This document shows positions 45,545 through 58,179 of a stretch of 64,000 nucleotides of DNA, piece by piece. A program made the position numbers and the translations under genes. Position 1 is the stretch's first letter, and every line of letters begins with the position of its first letter. A model generated the notes under the pieces. It did no database searches. It was given only the letters and a program-made list of their open reading frames with translations, and was not told the DNA's origin. This DNA is from Gonatopus flavifemur (taxonomy: Eukaryota; Arthropoda; Insecta; Hymenoptera; Dryinidae), in NCBI GenBank assembly GCA_018340375.1, contig JAFFJZ010000079.1, positions 248,001 through 312,000 of the forward strand, in the 5' to 3' direction.

Positions 45545-47135
45545 TCGCAATCAGGTTTAAGAAAAACACGAGATACTATGAACCATATTCTCGTGCTCAA
45601 CTCTCTCATACAAATTTGTCTAAGTCGCACGGGAGGTAAGCTATTTGCCCTTTTCGTGGATCTGCGTCGAGCTTTTGATTCTATACCACAGGAAAAATGA
45701 TGGCGAAAACTATATGCAACGGAAGCAGGGTCTAAGTTTGTGACAATACTCTCTAATCTGTATTCAAAGGCTACGATCAAGGTCAAAATTCTCACGGCAT
45801 CACTGGACTGATTCATATTACGGAAGGTGTTCTACAGGGCGAAACTCTGAGCCCCATATTATTTGCGTTATTCATCGCAGACCCAGAGGAGTTCATGCTA
45901 AATAAGGGAATCCGGGAGTCTCAGTAGATCACCTAACCGAATTAATAATGCTAGCATATGCGGATGATCTCGTGCTTTTTGCTGACACTAGAATTGGAAT
46001 GCAAAAATTACTCTCGGCCCTGAAAGATTATTTCTATCCTAATGGCCTAGTAGTTAACATCGATAAAACTCAAATTATGACATTCCAAAAAGGTGGGCAT
46101 CGTTGCACAAAAAATCTCCCCCCATTCCGATACGGCCCCGATCAAATAGAATAGTGTCCCACTATACTTATTTAGGTGTTATTCTTTCAAATTCTGCGAC
46201 TTTCCTCAAAATGACAGAAAAAACAAAAAGCAACACCAATCGTGCGATTAGCGCTACGGCAAATCTGATAAATTCAGTAAGTCCCGATGCCTGGCCTCCC
46301 ATTAGAAAACTCTTTGATAACCTGGTGAGCAGCGTACTTTTCTACGCTGTCCAAGTCTGGAGTGTGAGATACCTTGGTCAGCTGGACTACGCGTAGACCT
46401 TGTTTTATATAAAAATCTTACGCCTCCCTAAGAACACTCCTAACTACGCAGTTAGGCTCGAAGTTGGAGGTCGCCACTTGGCCCTTCACGTCTTCAAAAG
46501 GACTATTAATTGGATGATGAGCATATACAAAATAAACGAAGTACGATTTCCCAAAAAATGCTTGTTGAGACTAAAAATTTTAGCTGATTCAAAGAACTCT
46601 CTAATTAAGTTCAACTGGCTATTGCAATTGAAGATGATTTTCATAATGGCCGGGGGCGACCATTTATGGGATACATGGGATGAAACATCCCTTCTCGAAA
46701 ATAAGTGTCAACTCATCTCCGCATACGACAAAATTCTTTGATTCTGACGTTCAGCGAGTACAATGCTTGACTACTCTATAAATTTATCCGCATATACTGA
46801 TCTCCAAGACGTATCCTAATTACCTTGACCTGAAATTACCGGCAGACCTGCGCAGATTCTTCGCACAAATGCGATTACTGATCAACACTTCGCGTTTAAT
46901 CTTCATTAAATCGGATATGTATGAATACGATATTGAAAAGATCTACACTGGTTGTGAAGAGGGACCGCCTGGGGATTTTGGTCATATCATATTTGTTTGC
47001 ACAGCCAGCAGCTTCCGAAGACAAACATTCCTACAGTTTTTTAAGGGCAAAGAATTACACCCCTGGCAGCTTCTCTTGGACAACCCACATCAAAGTCACG
47101 TTAAAAGTTCTATTACTTCATTAAGGACGTTTTAA
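45545..47135 (+). pseudogene. Non-LTR retrotransposon reverse transcriptase, degenerate
   Basis: In broken plus-strand frames I read ALFVDLRRAFDSIPQEK (RT domain motif A), GVLQGETLSPILFALF (near 45,830), MLAYADDLVLFADT (YADD catalytic box, 45,948), LNIDKT-type text and SHYTYLGVILSNSATF. These are followed by the thumb and linker (SVLFYAVQVWSVRYLG, RLPKNTPNYAVRLEVGGR) and a C-terminal piece around GHIIFVC. The order is that of a LINE ORF2. At least five stops or shifts separate the parts. The N-terminal endonuclease is absent, consistent with 5' truncation. The clade is not certain. Confidence 0.85.
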
Positions 47136-47756
47136 AAAACCATATTGTTGAATATGATAGTATGTAAGATTAGCTGGTTTAAAATTATAAGTTAAGAAGT
47201 CCCCTTTTCTCCATTCCGTAGCAACATTATATATCTTTCGAAGTTGTCCTATATTGCTTTTATCATCAATACTACAGTATTACATAAACTCAATGTACGA
47301 ACTCACATGGTATTGTATGGACCTTGGTCTGGAACAATGCCCATTTTCTTCATGTATCAGTAGGAATAGCAGCGAAGGGATAAAATAGTTCTGATTATAT
47401 CTGTCACTACAACCTTGTGTTCAAAAGCAAAGTAATATTTAAATTATAATTATAATCTAAAATTATAATCTGAATTTATATAATAATATTATATTGAATT
47501 ATCATATTGTTACAATAATATTATATTTTGTATGTTGATTCTAAGAGAAAAATCTATACTCCACTGTACAACTCTATATTAAAATATAACAAATCACTGA
47601 AATATCAAAAATAAAAGACCATTACTGGGAAAAGATGAAATAGAACACGAAATGCTTATAAGACTTCCAGATGAATATAAAAGATATCTCTTAAATATAT
47701 ATAATGATATATTCCCAAACGGGTAATATATACAGGAATGGTTATAATATCAGATT
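47136..47756. other. AT-rich gap between two LINE fragments
   Basis: Runs of TATAATTATAATC repeats at about 47440-47520. No coding. It may include the 3' tail of the upstream LINE. Confidence 0.5.
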
Positions 47757-49031
47757 ATGTTTATCGATAAACCTGGTAAAAGTAAAATGAGACCAATTAC
47801 GTTATCGTCGTGTGTAGGAAAGACCTTAGAACATATAATGAATGAGAGAATTCATTTTTGGATAAAAAGTGGTAATCTTATTGCGAATAGGCAGAACGAG
47901 TTTAGAAAGGGGAAAGGTTGTATTGACAATTTGAACAAATTGAGAGTGGATGTAGACATTGCGAATTTACAGGGTAATAGAACGCTTGCTGCATTTCTAG
48001 ACGTAAGTTCTACGTATGACAATGGATTGTATGATGTAATGATAGATGAGTTAGAAGAACTTGAATGCGCTGTCCGAATTATGAAATACATTGAGATGTG
48101 GTTTTATAGTAGGAATATAGGAATGTTGATAGGCGAAGGCAAAGCCATACAGAGAACAACGTGGAAGGGTCTTCGGCGAGGCGCAGTGATAAGCCTCATT
48201 CTGTATACGATACATACTGAGGATATAATGGAAAATATCGGACAAGAAGCAACGGAATTGATGTTTGCGGACGACATTGGAATATACACCTCCGATCAGG
48301 ATAGAGAAATAAACTGTAACAGAATAAAATTCAGTGTAGTGAGTGTAAAAAAAGAACTAAAAAATATTGTGCTGGAGCTAGAAAGTACAAAAACAAATGT
48401 TATAGAATTCAATTAGGAACAGGAAAAAAATAACTTCATCATTGAAATGTATGATAATAAAATAGGATGTAGGAACCAAGTGAAATTCTTAGGGATATGG
48501 ATGGACAGGGAATTGAATTTTGAAAAGCATATGACAGAAAACAAAATGAAAGTAGAAAAGTTTTGTAATATAATCAGATATTTTGGTTGGGTGAGCAGAG
48601 GAGTAGAAGTAGAAACCTTAATAATGGTCTATGAAAGCACAGTGAGAGCTATCCTAGACTACGGGATATTTATATATCATTCAAGTAAATCAGTAAATAG
48701 ACAGAAAATAGAGAGGATCCAAATTTCTGGGATAAGAGCGGCTATGGGATTCCGGAATTCTACGCCCACCAACATCGTATTAGCGGAAGAAGGACTGACA
48801 GATATGCGAAGTAGAGCGTTTTATTCGGCAGGTAGATATTTGTTAAACTCCCTCGCACATAAAGCGGAGGTGGACCTATAAAAGATGAGAGGATTGAGAT
48901 ATATGAATATAAAATATGTGTATCCATTTAAGGAAAGGAAGTATAATATAGTTATTGAGGTGGCACAAGAACTGGAGCAAGGAGCAGAAGTATTCCACAA
49001 GGATGATACATTTATAGCTTATACAATTACA
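47757..49031 (+). pseudogene. Second non-LTR reverse transcriptase fragment
   Basis: The frame opens inside an RT domain: FIDKPGKSKMRPITLSSCVG, then GFR-like ANRQNEFRKGKG, AAFLDVSSTYDN (motif A, eroded), GLRRGAVISLILYTIHT (GLPQGSVLSP box, eroded) and MFADDIGIYTS (FADD box). After a stop at 48414 it continues KFLGIWMDRELNFEKHM and GIRAAMGFRNSTPTNIVLAE, typical of insect jockey/R1-group ORF2 C-termini. A further stop occurs near 48,880. The piggyBac-type end at 49036 cuts it off. It is only distantly similar to the upstream LINE. Confidence 0.85.
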
Positions 49032-49100
49032 TTAACCCTTTGCGGCACACATTTTTTAGATGAACAGTTTTTTGTGAAAATGAGTATCCGAAGGTTTTTG
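49032..49100. mobile_element. piggyBac-type terminus with TTAA
   Basis: TTAA (49032-49035) is followed by CCCTTTGCGGCACA. piggyBac elements insert at TTAA and have ends starting CCC. The sequence directly interrupts the LINE frame. I did not find the matching far end. Confidence 0.65.
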
Positions 49101-49880
49101 GGGTCGCTGAATACGAATCCGAACTCAGATTTTGAAAATTCAAAATGGCGGCCAAAAACTTGAAATATCACTGGAACCGTTTGAGAATCACCATATAGAG
49201 GTTTTCGGGATCGCTGATTACGAATCCGACCTCAGATTTTGGAAATTGAAAATAGCGGATCAAAAATGGCGACCAGAAACTTGAAATATCACCGGAACCG
49301 TTTGAGAATTACCATATAGAGGTTTTCGGGGTCAATGATTACGAATCTGCCCTCAGCTTTTGGGAATTCAAGATGGCGGTCAACAACTCGAAATTTCTCC
49401 TGATTTCATTGAGAATCACCACATAGGTGTTTTTGAGATCGCTGACTACGAATCTGAACTCAGATGTTGAAAATTCAAAAGGGTGGACTCAAAGTGACGG
49501 TCAAAAATTCCAAATATGGCCGGATTTCATTGAATCTCACTACATGAGGGATTTTGGTGTCGCTGACTACGAATTTCACCTCAAATGTTAGAATTTCAAA
49601 ATGGCGGACCCAAAATGGTGGCAGAGAAAATTAAAATATGACTAGATTTAATTGAAGATTATGTTACTGGGGTTTTCCGAATTGCGGATCACAAATTTGA
49701 TTTCGGATTCTGCAAATTCGAAATGGGGGATTTAAAGTGGCAATTGAAAACTTACAATATTACCGAATTTCGCAAAGAATTGCAACATGGGATCATTCAG
49801 ACTTGCTAGTCACGAATCTGAACTCAGATTCTCGTGAAAGAGGATTTAGAATCGTCAGAAATTTAGGGAGCTTTGTTACG
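49080..49880. repeat. Subterminal tandem array, about 120-bp unit
   Basis: About seven units share GCTGATTACGAATC, CTCAGATTTTG, TCAAAATGGCGG and AATATCACCGGA. The same array occurs inverted at 58180-58700. Confidence 0.88.
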
Positions 49881-50104
49881 AAAAGATAACTGCTCTCAGC
49901 CAAACCCGGAGATACGAACGAGGACGTGACGTTGTCATCTCCATTTTTTTTGTGTTTTTATGTATTTTGATTTTTCTCTCCTTTCCAATTTTTTATGTTT
50001 TTATTTTTTTTTATTTTTTATTCTTTGCAATTTTCAATTGTTTTTTCTAATTAGAATTCTTTATATATTATTTATATAGTTTCATGTTATTTTTTTTCCT
50101 TTTC

Positions 50105-51745
50105 TCACGAATGATATAACAAGAAGCAATTTCTGTCTGATTGTAAACATAATGGTACTTTGCATGTGTTACACATCCAACGAGTTCGTTCATTATTTCT
50201 GCTCGTACTACAAAGTGCACATCGTCTCTGATTTTGAATAAATGTTGACATATGAGCTGATTGAAAGTGCCTTTTGTCAACGGACACTTGTGGTTTTTGA
50301 GAACCGACTTTTGAAGGCTGACGTTTCCTTCCTCTTTTAGTAGGAATTGTACCAGACACTAATCCATCTACTAAATGCAGTCTAAACTTTTGCATTGCCA
50401 CAGGATTACTGGTTATTTTTGTAAATATGATGAATGAATTTACAATTGTCATATCAATGAAGTACCAAAATATCCTGTGCCACCACTTTTCAGACTTCCG
50501 ATCAATTCGGTATGTAGATACCAAGCGATCAGCGTCATCAACGAAACCCATGTATTTATTGTCATCAGAGCACATCACAGGATAATCTATTATTCTCAAA
50601 GTGCCATCTTTTTGCCTTCGATTCACGGTTGTGCCTTCGGATGGATCATGGTAATTTGAAAGAAAGTATACACCTTTTTTATCCATCAATTTGATCCAAC
50701 AAATACCAGTCTTAGACGTTCGAAAATCATATTGTCCATGTTTCATCTGTTTATCAGGCATTGCAGATTTCGGTAATCCTGCACGATTAGACCGTACAGT
50801 TCCACAAGCAAATATTTCATCTTCTTTCAGTGAAATCAATCAGTCAACGCTAGTGAAGAAATTTTCAAAATAGACGTGATGATTTTTGCCAACAAGTTCA
50901 CGGGTCAGATCCTTGACAACGCGTGCTCCTAACTGTTTTTTAGAAGTTTCCGTTTTACCGGTGTAGACTTGAAATTCACACACAAAACTAGATTGATCTG
51001 CTCGAACCCAACATTTATATCCACGCTTTATCGGCTTAGCTGGCATATATTGCTTGAGGCTACTTCGACCTTTGAATTTTATCATGGACTCATCGATTGA
51101 TTGATATTTGCTTGGTTTCCAATACGTTTTGAAAGTTTTTTCAAGTCTATCCAGTAGTGGCCTCAATTTATATAATTTATCATAGTTTGGTTCACCTTTT
51201 TTAGGTTCTGTTCGATTATCACAAATGTGCAAATTACCTAAAGTGAATCCAAAACGAATAAAAGGCATCAACGAACTTATAAGAGGATCGTTTAATTTTG
51301 GATCTGATGACCAATAATCACGGCATGGAGGTAATTTTTTCATTCCCATCAGGATATTGATTCCTAAAAAAATACGTAACTCATCCTCTGTTGCCAATGT
51401 CGCATTAGGTGTTTTGCTCTGTATATAGATATTTGTCTGCTCAACTATTATATCTAAAATCTCTTCTGGAAAAAGACATTCAAAAACATCTAATGGAGAT
51501 TTCACATCATCTGGAATATTTGGTCCAGAATCAGCAGTAAATGGGCAGTCTGTTCTATGTTTCCCTTTTCTCGTACATACTTCACTGCCAGAACATTCTT
51601 CTTCATCTTCATCTGAATTGTCCTCTTTTTCATCTTCTGCATACTCAATTTCTACATCAATGAAATTCGGCTCATTTTCATCAATATCTGAATCTGCAAG
51701 TCCATCTATAGATTCCGTATCACTAGGAATATCAGCAATTTCCAT
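50105..51745 (-). pseudogene. piggyBac-like transposase, one stop codon
   Basis: The whole family architecture is present over 546 codons. There is an acidic N-terminus (EDEKEDNSDEDEEECSGSEV), the core from LFPEEILDIIVEQTN, then YQSIDESMIKFKGRSS (first catalytic Asp block), VYFENFFTSVD (second block), MDKKGVYFLSNYHDP (third block) and VMCSDDNKYMGFVD. The C-terminus is a cysteine-rich domain (RRCALCSTSRNN, CNTCKVPLCLQSDRNC). A TGA lies just after FFTSVD, about codon 302. In the second block the usual catalytic Asp (DNFF) is Glu (ENFF). With these two defects the protein should be inactive. The frame is otherwise open, so decay is recent. Confidence 0.92.
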
Positions 51746-52578
51746 TTCAAAAGACAGACAATAACAGTATATGACAGATGTACGTTAATAGTATAATAGG
51801 GTATTCGGTATCTCGGAAGGTACCCCCAAAGGAATGTATGGTAGCCGCAACTTTCAAAAAAACCGTTATGTATCGCATCAACTACAGCTCTAGAGTAACA
51901 GGCACTATGAGGTAATGGCTGCATTAACTATTGAAAAAAGTTTGTAATAACTGAATAATAGTCAGGATAACTTCAATTCACAGGCTCAAGGGAACATATG
52001 ATAGATAGTTATCATGACTATGAACAAATAGTTGAGGATTTCGTGTCTATTTATGACTATGAATTTGGAGTCCTTGCAACGGTGATATATTCAAGTTGGC
52101 TATAAAAAAAATATTCTGAATGCAACAAATTACATTGTTGTTGTTCAATAATTTATAAAACTACATATATTTGATATGTTAACGGTTTCCAAACAGTTGA
52201 TATGAACTTGTCAATAATAGTCTTGTTGACTATAGATTTATTAGTGTCTCTGACTATGAAGTGAAAAACTACAATATTATGGTTACTAGAACTATTAAAA
52301 ACTTGTGACAAGTACTATTTCTAGATAATTACATCAATTATATTTTGATAGGTAATGCGACTATACATTTGTTGTCCTTGTGATTTTCAAAAAAGAGTTG
52401 ATGCCACATACAATTATTTTTTCATAGTCGTGGTAACTATTTTATAGTTTCGGTAACTATTTCGTAGTTGTGGTAACTAGTTGTCATAGTTATAAATACA
52501 ATTTTCAAATAGTTATGTAAAAATAGTTACCGTAACTAAGAAGATTTCTCTGAGTGTAAGTACTCCATTACCAACGAG
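51746..52578. other. Region between two opposed piggyBac copies
   Basis: Probably holds the 5' end of the minus-strand piggyBac copy. From about 51,990 to 52,545 it is rich in AACTAT / ATAGTT words (for example GGTAACTATTTCGTAGTTG), suggesting a decayed repeat element. No gene. Confidence 0.5.
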
Positions 52579-52639
52579 TTCGAATTTTCCGCGAAGCGAG
52601 TACATACCGTACCTATGTTTCTCTATGTGTACCTTACCT

Positions 52640-53235
52640 CAGAGAAATGAGTATGCAAAAGAAGATGATCGCGAGGACGATTCAGATGAAGATGGAGGAG
52701 AATGTTTTCGCAGTGAAGTATGGACGAAAAAAGGGAAACAGAGAACAGATAGTCCTTTGACTGCTGATTCTGGACCGAACACCTTAGAAATTGTGATTTT
52801 CGAATGTCTTTTTCCCGAAGAGATTCCAGATAAATCGTTAAGCAGACAAATAATTATACACACAGATGTGCTCTAATTACAACAAATACATGAGTTCCGT
52901 AGATAACGCAGATCGCTTGATATCCACATACAAAATTAATCCTGCATCTGAACAATGGTAGCATACTGAAAAGAAAAATTGCTTTCATAACAATACTATT
53001 GAGCTCTTTTAGCTATCTGAAGTATAAGTATATTCGTGTTGCTACCACAAGCTGAAAGACTCATTCCAGGAATGATGCAGATCAGTATGAAGTAATATAA
53101 ATCATTACCAGAACGATCCATGTATCACTACTGCAGCTATCTGTCATAACCATATTTCAGATAGTTACCGTGAACACACATTTTCTTCCATGTACAGAAT
53201 ATCTTGGTACTTCATTGATGTGACAATTGAAGGCC
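52640..53235 (+). pseudogene. Second piggyBac-like transposase, 5' remnant
   Basis: The plus strand reads EYAKEDDREDDSDEDGGEC, TADSGPNT and FECLFPEEIP, homologous to the N-terminus of the 50105-51745 protein. An internal deletion joins this directly to text matching NKYMSSVDNADRLISTYKIN and RIFWYFIDVTI. The whole central core, including the catalytic blocks, is missing. The Sola-like element interrupts it at VTI; the remainder resumes at 57583. Confidence 0.82.
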
Positions 53236-54334
53236 TGGATTTAATAACTCGCTGAGCGCTCGAAAACATGAAAAAGTATTGTCCAAGCTATAATTTTTAG
53301 CGTGAAAAAAAAAGTTGGAATTTCGAAAAACACAAAATACTGGGTGATAGGTCTTGAAAAATCAACCCAAGTCTCTATTTGTCATTCTTTTCTAGGATCG
53401 ATAGTTTTGATGAAAAAAAAATAAAATTGCACATTTTTTTCTACCTCAAATCATTATTTTCCAACATTAAATTCGTTCGATCTCATTCATTTTTCGAAGA
53501 ATCAAAATAAAACTTACAGATTCTGATTCGGGAAATTCCAAGGAAGACGACAGTGTTTGAAAAAATTGTAAAAGTTAATAACAAATGATTGATTTTTTAA
53601 TCCGAAGTGAAACTCATGTTTTCCACGCTTTGCATTGAAAAAGTGGTGGGGGAAGTATGAGCTACAAAAAACTTCCAGCGACAAAGTTGTTCGCTAGTGT
53701 ATGGACTAACTTTTTGGAAAATTTCAAGTCGATTGAGTTATTACTTTGGAAAATACAGCGATTTATTTACAAGCGCGTAACCCTTATTAGTGATGATTCT
53801 CACGTAGTTGCAGGTTGAATATGAGAGGCTACACGAAACATCATGTCCACCCGACTTTTCACCGTAAGTTTATATTTCTTGAGTTGGAGAATCCAAATAT
53901 CGAACTACTTCTGCAAAATTCATGTCCCATTCTCAGTTATAAACAATTTGATTGTTCAAGACGTGTTTATACCAAAAAGTTCGGTATTTGAGGAGGATAA
54001 TCGTTCGGGTACAAAAAGTTCTGCATTTCTCGGGGAGAGATTATCTATTCAACTCTTTTCTCAATATTTATTTGGATCATTCATTTGAATAATTCATCAA
54101 GAATTGAGTGAGTAATTTTCGCATTTTTATTACAAAACATTCTACAAAGTTTGGAATTTTTATTATCTTACATAATTACATGAATTGAAGTATAACATAG
54201 ATTTCTTTTAAATGCAATTTCTTATTCTTTTTCGAAAAAATGTTTTTGTATTTTGTTTTTCCTGGAATTCTTTTTTCGCAGTCCACTCTTTTATAAAGTT
54301 CTTTTAGATGTTTTTCTGCCTATCGGTTTTATCA

Positions 54335-55917
54335 TCATTTTATCAAAGCTTTATCGAAGAAATTATTGAAAAAATTATTCCCTTCCGAACTCAAGTAAGG
54401 CATCAATGCTTTAACGTCGTTTATTTTCTCTTTTGTTAATCCAATCCTGTCGGCTGATTCAGTAGTGAGTAATTCATCGAATTCAATGTGCGATACTAAC
54501 TTATGTTCCGTCGGTGCCCCATTGTAAGTATTAAAAATTTGTACGTGATTATTTGGATAGTAAATGATTTTCACAGGTTTACTTATTTGTAATTTTTTCG
54601 GCACATCCACTTTCTTCGGAAGGAGAGTTTCAAAATTTTTCACGATGCAGTCGGTTTCTCTAATCACTGTGAATGGCGGATTCCTCGCACTCTCTATCAA
54701 CCGAATGTAGTCATCTTGCGTTTCTATTGTTTCCATTTTTTCCTTCTTCTGACCATACGAACCAAAGTTGCGATCACAAGAGCAATAAGAATGACCACGA
54801 ACCGGATATACATGATGGATTTCAACTTGTAATTTTTTCGATAACATCGACAGAAAAGTGAATATTAAATAATTTTTATTTTGCCCCCCGCATCCATCCG
54901 AAAACAAGTATATTTTGTCATAATAATCAATCTTCAGTTCTTTTTGTATGGTATCCCAAAGAAAATTACACACAGTGTTCGCTCCTTTTTTCTCTTATGA
55001 TTACTAAGAACATGTACATTAAAAATATTCAGCCAAATAAATCGACGGTAAAATTGTTCAGAGACAGGAATTTTTGGCAAAGGCAAGTTTTGGCCGAAAT
55101 CAAATCCTAGACATAGAACATTTGGTTCAGCTAACATAGCTTTCTTCAGAATTTTATGTTCCTCTACACTTTTCTTATGGTTTTCTAATTCAATATTCAC
55201 TTTATCGCTATTACTGTGCTCAAAACAAAAATTACAGACGTCAGTGCGAGGTTTGGAGAAAGTAAAATCAACTTGATGATTGAAATATCTATAATAAGTT
55301 GATTCTTTAATTGGAGGACTTGAATCACCTGTTTTGTTCTTATAATATTCAATGAATAATTTGTATAAGGTAGATATATTCAAGTCCGAATGATCAAAAT
55401 ACTTCAAAGAAGAACTTTCACGACCATAGTGTGAATCAGAATGTGGAATACATAAACAATGTTCATAGATCATGTTTTTCAAATCATTGGATAAAAGAAT
55501 ACGGTGATTAATTTTGCCGCGATTATCTTGCAAAGTCTTACCCTCAAGAATTTTCTTTTGCACACTTGAAAATCTACCTCTCTGAATATTCAATAAAAGA
55601 CATAGAAAATTTTGACAAACAGGTACGTTTCCGTACATAGAAACGAAATAATAAGACCATGAATTAACTGTTTTTTCAGCGTTTTCGTTCGAACTTGAAG
55701 ATGTTTTTTTCATTGTTTGTTGCAGTAAAATATTTTGTGAATTGTAATCTCCAGAAGACCAAAACGAGGTGTAGAATTCGTGTTGATGTGATCCGCTGAT
55801 GTTGCGAAAACATTCTTTCTTACAGCAGAACATCACGGGCTGAAATACCTTTGCTGGGACCACGTTTTTTGAGCTTGATATATATTCTTTTCCCTGTTGA
55901 ATAATTAATACATATAC
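54335..55917 (-). pseudogene. Sola2-like (DUF7869-type) transposase, one frameshift
   Basis: The exon probably starts after TTCAACAG at about 55,900 (GKEYISSSKNVVPAKVFQP). It continues through a Cys pair (CCKKECF), LLNIQRGRFSSVQKK, IPHSDSHYGRESSSLKYF, KPRTDVCNFCFEHSNSD and LCLGFDFGQNLPLPK. After a one-base shift in an A run near 54,985 it continues TVCNFLWDTIQKEL, then IYLFSDGCGGQNKNYL and HHVYPVRGHSYCSCDRNFG, ending FFDKALIK. The SD.C.GQN and G-HS..DR-F-G blocks mark a large transposase-like family of animals. I assign it to Sola2 from memory, tentatively. The frameshift is the only defect seen; an upstream first exon was not located. Confidence 0.8.
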
Positions 55918-55929
55918 TTGATAAAAATG

Positions 55930-56640
55930 AAATTCATGATACGACCGATTACTCTATTTGAAAAGTCCAATATGGTCCAATAGAAACTTATAGACTCTGT
56001 AACAACACGACACGGGTTTCTAAAAGAAATTTTGTTTTCCACCGGCACTTATCCCATTCCTCTGATTGCACAAATAAATATCAATAGAATGTTGTCTCTC
56101 ATACAAAACTTAATGAAAATCCAATAGTGGTTGTGACGAAACGATACGACAAATCTGCAGTAAACTATTGGAATCCATAAAATGACACCTATTAGTTGCT
56201 ATCAGTGCTCATGCATACAGCATTATACCATAAATCAATAATTTTCAGAAATAGCATACTTCATTTCTTAAAACTTTTCTTTTATTATTCTTCCAACTAC
56301 TTTCATCTCTCGTCCTTTTTCTGCCAGTTCGCGCATGATTTTCTCCTGACATTTTTCACCAACGATAATATAATGGATAACAATAAAGTATTACGACAGA
56401 TTCAAATATTGTATCGATAACGGATTATATTTCTTCAATGATGCACGTTGTACATAACAAACTGCACAATAAAACACATCTATAACGTCACTAAGCAGTT
56501 GAATCTTCAGAATCATAAACAAAGCACCGGAACATCGGACACGTGTGTTTTGAAACAAATGAATCCGATCAGCCTTCTCCTACTCCCTCACCCGAGTCGA
56601 AAAATTGAAACGATTTTCATCCTCGTAGTTTTGTAATGTT
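55930..56640. other. 5' region of the Sola-like transposase gene
   Basis: It should contain a first exon and promoter. Two plus-strand frames (56196-56420 and 56448-56636) look non-coding. No exon could be assigned with confidence. Confidence 0.45.
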
Positions 56641-57582
56641 TTTTTAGCACAGAAATAGCGACAAAGTAAAGGTTTTGTAATAAAAATTGAAAAATTACAC
56701 ACTCGATTCTTGATGAATTATTCAAATGAATGATCCAAATAAATATTGAGAAAAGAGTTGAATAGATAATCTCTCCCCGAGAAATGCAGAACTTTTTGTA
56801 CCCGAACGATTATCCTCCTCAAATACCGAACTTTTTGGTATAAACACGTCTTGAACAATCAAATTGTTTATAACTGAGAATGGGACATGAATTTTGCAGA
56901 AGTAGTTCGATATTTGGATTCTCCAACTCAAGAAATATAAACTTACGGTGAAAAGTCGGGTGGACATGATGTTTCGTGTAGCCTCTCATATTCAACCTGC
57001 AACTACGTGAGAATCATCACTAATAAGGGTTACGCGCTTGTAAATAAATCGCTGTATTTTCCAAAGTAATAACCCAATCGACTTGAAATTTTCCAAAAAG
57101 TTAGTCCATACACTAGCGAACAACTTTGTCGCTGGAAGTTTTTTGTAGCTCATACTTCCCCCACCACTTTTTCAATGCAAAGCGTGGAAAACATGAGTTT
57201 CACTTCGGATTAAAAAATCAATCATTTGTTATTAACTTTTACAATTTTTTCAAACACTGTCGTTTTCCTTGGAATTTCCCGAATCAGAATCTGTAAGTTT
57301 TATTTTGATTCTTCGAAAAATGAATGAGATCGAACGAATTTAATGTTGGAAAATAATGATTTGAGGTAGAAAAAAATGTGCAATTTTATTTTTTTTTCAT
57401 CAAAACTATCGATCCTAGAAAAGAATGACAAATAGAGACTTGGGTTGATTTTTCAAGACCTATCACCCAGTATTTTTTGTTTTTCGAAATTCCAACTTTT
57501 TTTTCACGCTAAAAATTATAGCTTGGACAATACTTTTTCATGTTTTCGAGCGCTCAGCGAGTTATCAAATCCAGGCGTTCAA

Positions 57583-57990
57583 TTGTGAATTCATTCATCA
57601 TATTTACAAAAATGAACACCAGTAATCCTGTGACGTTGAAAAAGATTATACTGCTCTTGGTCGGTGGATTAGTGTCTGGTACCATTCCAACTGAAAGAGG
57701 AAGGAAGCGTCAGTCTTCAATTATCGGTTCTCAAAAACCACAAGTGTCCGTTGAAAAAAATGCACTTGCAATGAGTTCCTATACTCAGTTGCGTTGAAAA
57801 TCAAGGACGATATGCACTTTGCAGTACGAAAACAAATAATAGACGGACTCGTTGGATGTGCGACACATGCACCGTACCATTATGTTCACGATCAGACAGG
57901 AATTGCTTCTTGATATATTATTCGTGAAGAGGAGAAAAGAATAACATGGGAGAATTTTCTGAAGTATACTCATAGAATATATAACTATGA
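57583..57990 (+). pseudogene. Second piggyBac-like transposase, 3' remnant
   Basis: Continues the 52640-53235 remnant: IVNSFIIFTKMNTSNPV, GGLVSGTIPTERGRKRQ, SQKPQVSV, then in shifted frames the cysteine-rich C-terminus (around TRWMCDTCTVPLCS). It is an inverted counterpart of 50105-50440. Together with the arrays at 49080 and 58180 this gives inverted flanks around the Sola-like element and the first piggyBac copy. Confidence 0.82.
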
Positions 57991-58179
57991 AAAGTAAATT
58001 GCTTCAAATTTATATGGAAAGAATAGAGTAATATGAAAAGTTCTAATAAGAAATAACAATTGAAAATCGCAAAGAATCAACAGTAGAAAAAAAACATAAA
58101 AAATTGAAAAAGAAGCAGAAAAAAATGCACAAAAACACCAAAAAAATGGAGAAGACAACCGTCACGTCCTCGTTCGTAC

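Larger units (their letters stand above)
53228..57583. mobile_element. Sola-like DNA transposon with about 900-bp inverted ends
   Basis: The left arm (53236-54110) and right arm (56690-57575) are inverted copies at very high identity, beginning GCCTGGATTTAATAACTCGC. CAATTG flanks both sides, and the uninterrupted piggyBac paralogue also has CAATTG at this point. The duplication is therefore CAATTG, or AATT with the outer bases belonging to the ends; the palindrome leaves this ambiguous. Between the arms, on the minus strand, lies a transposase gene. The arms contain a paired 81-codon frame that is a shadow. Confidence 0.9.

Noticed and set aside
53843..56967. 81-codon frame occurring twice (53843-54088 plus, 56722-56967 minus)
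   Set aside because: Identical because it lies in the two inverted arms of the Sola-like element; no domain.
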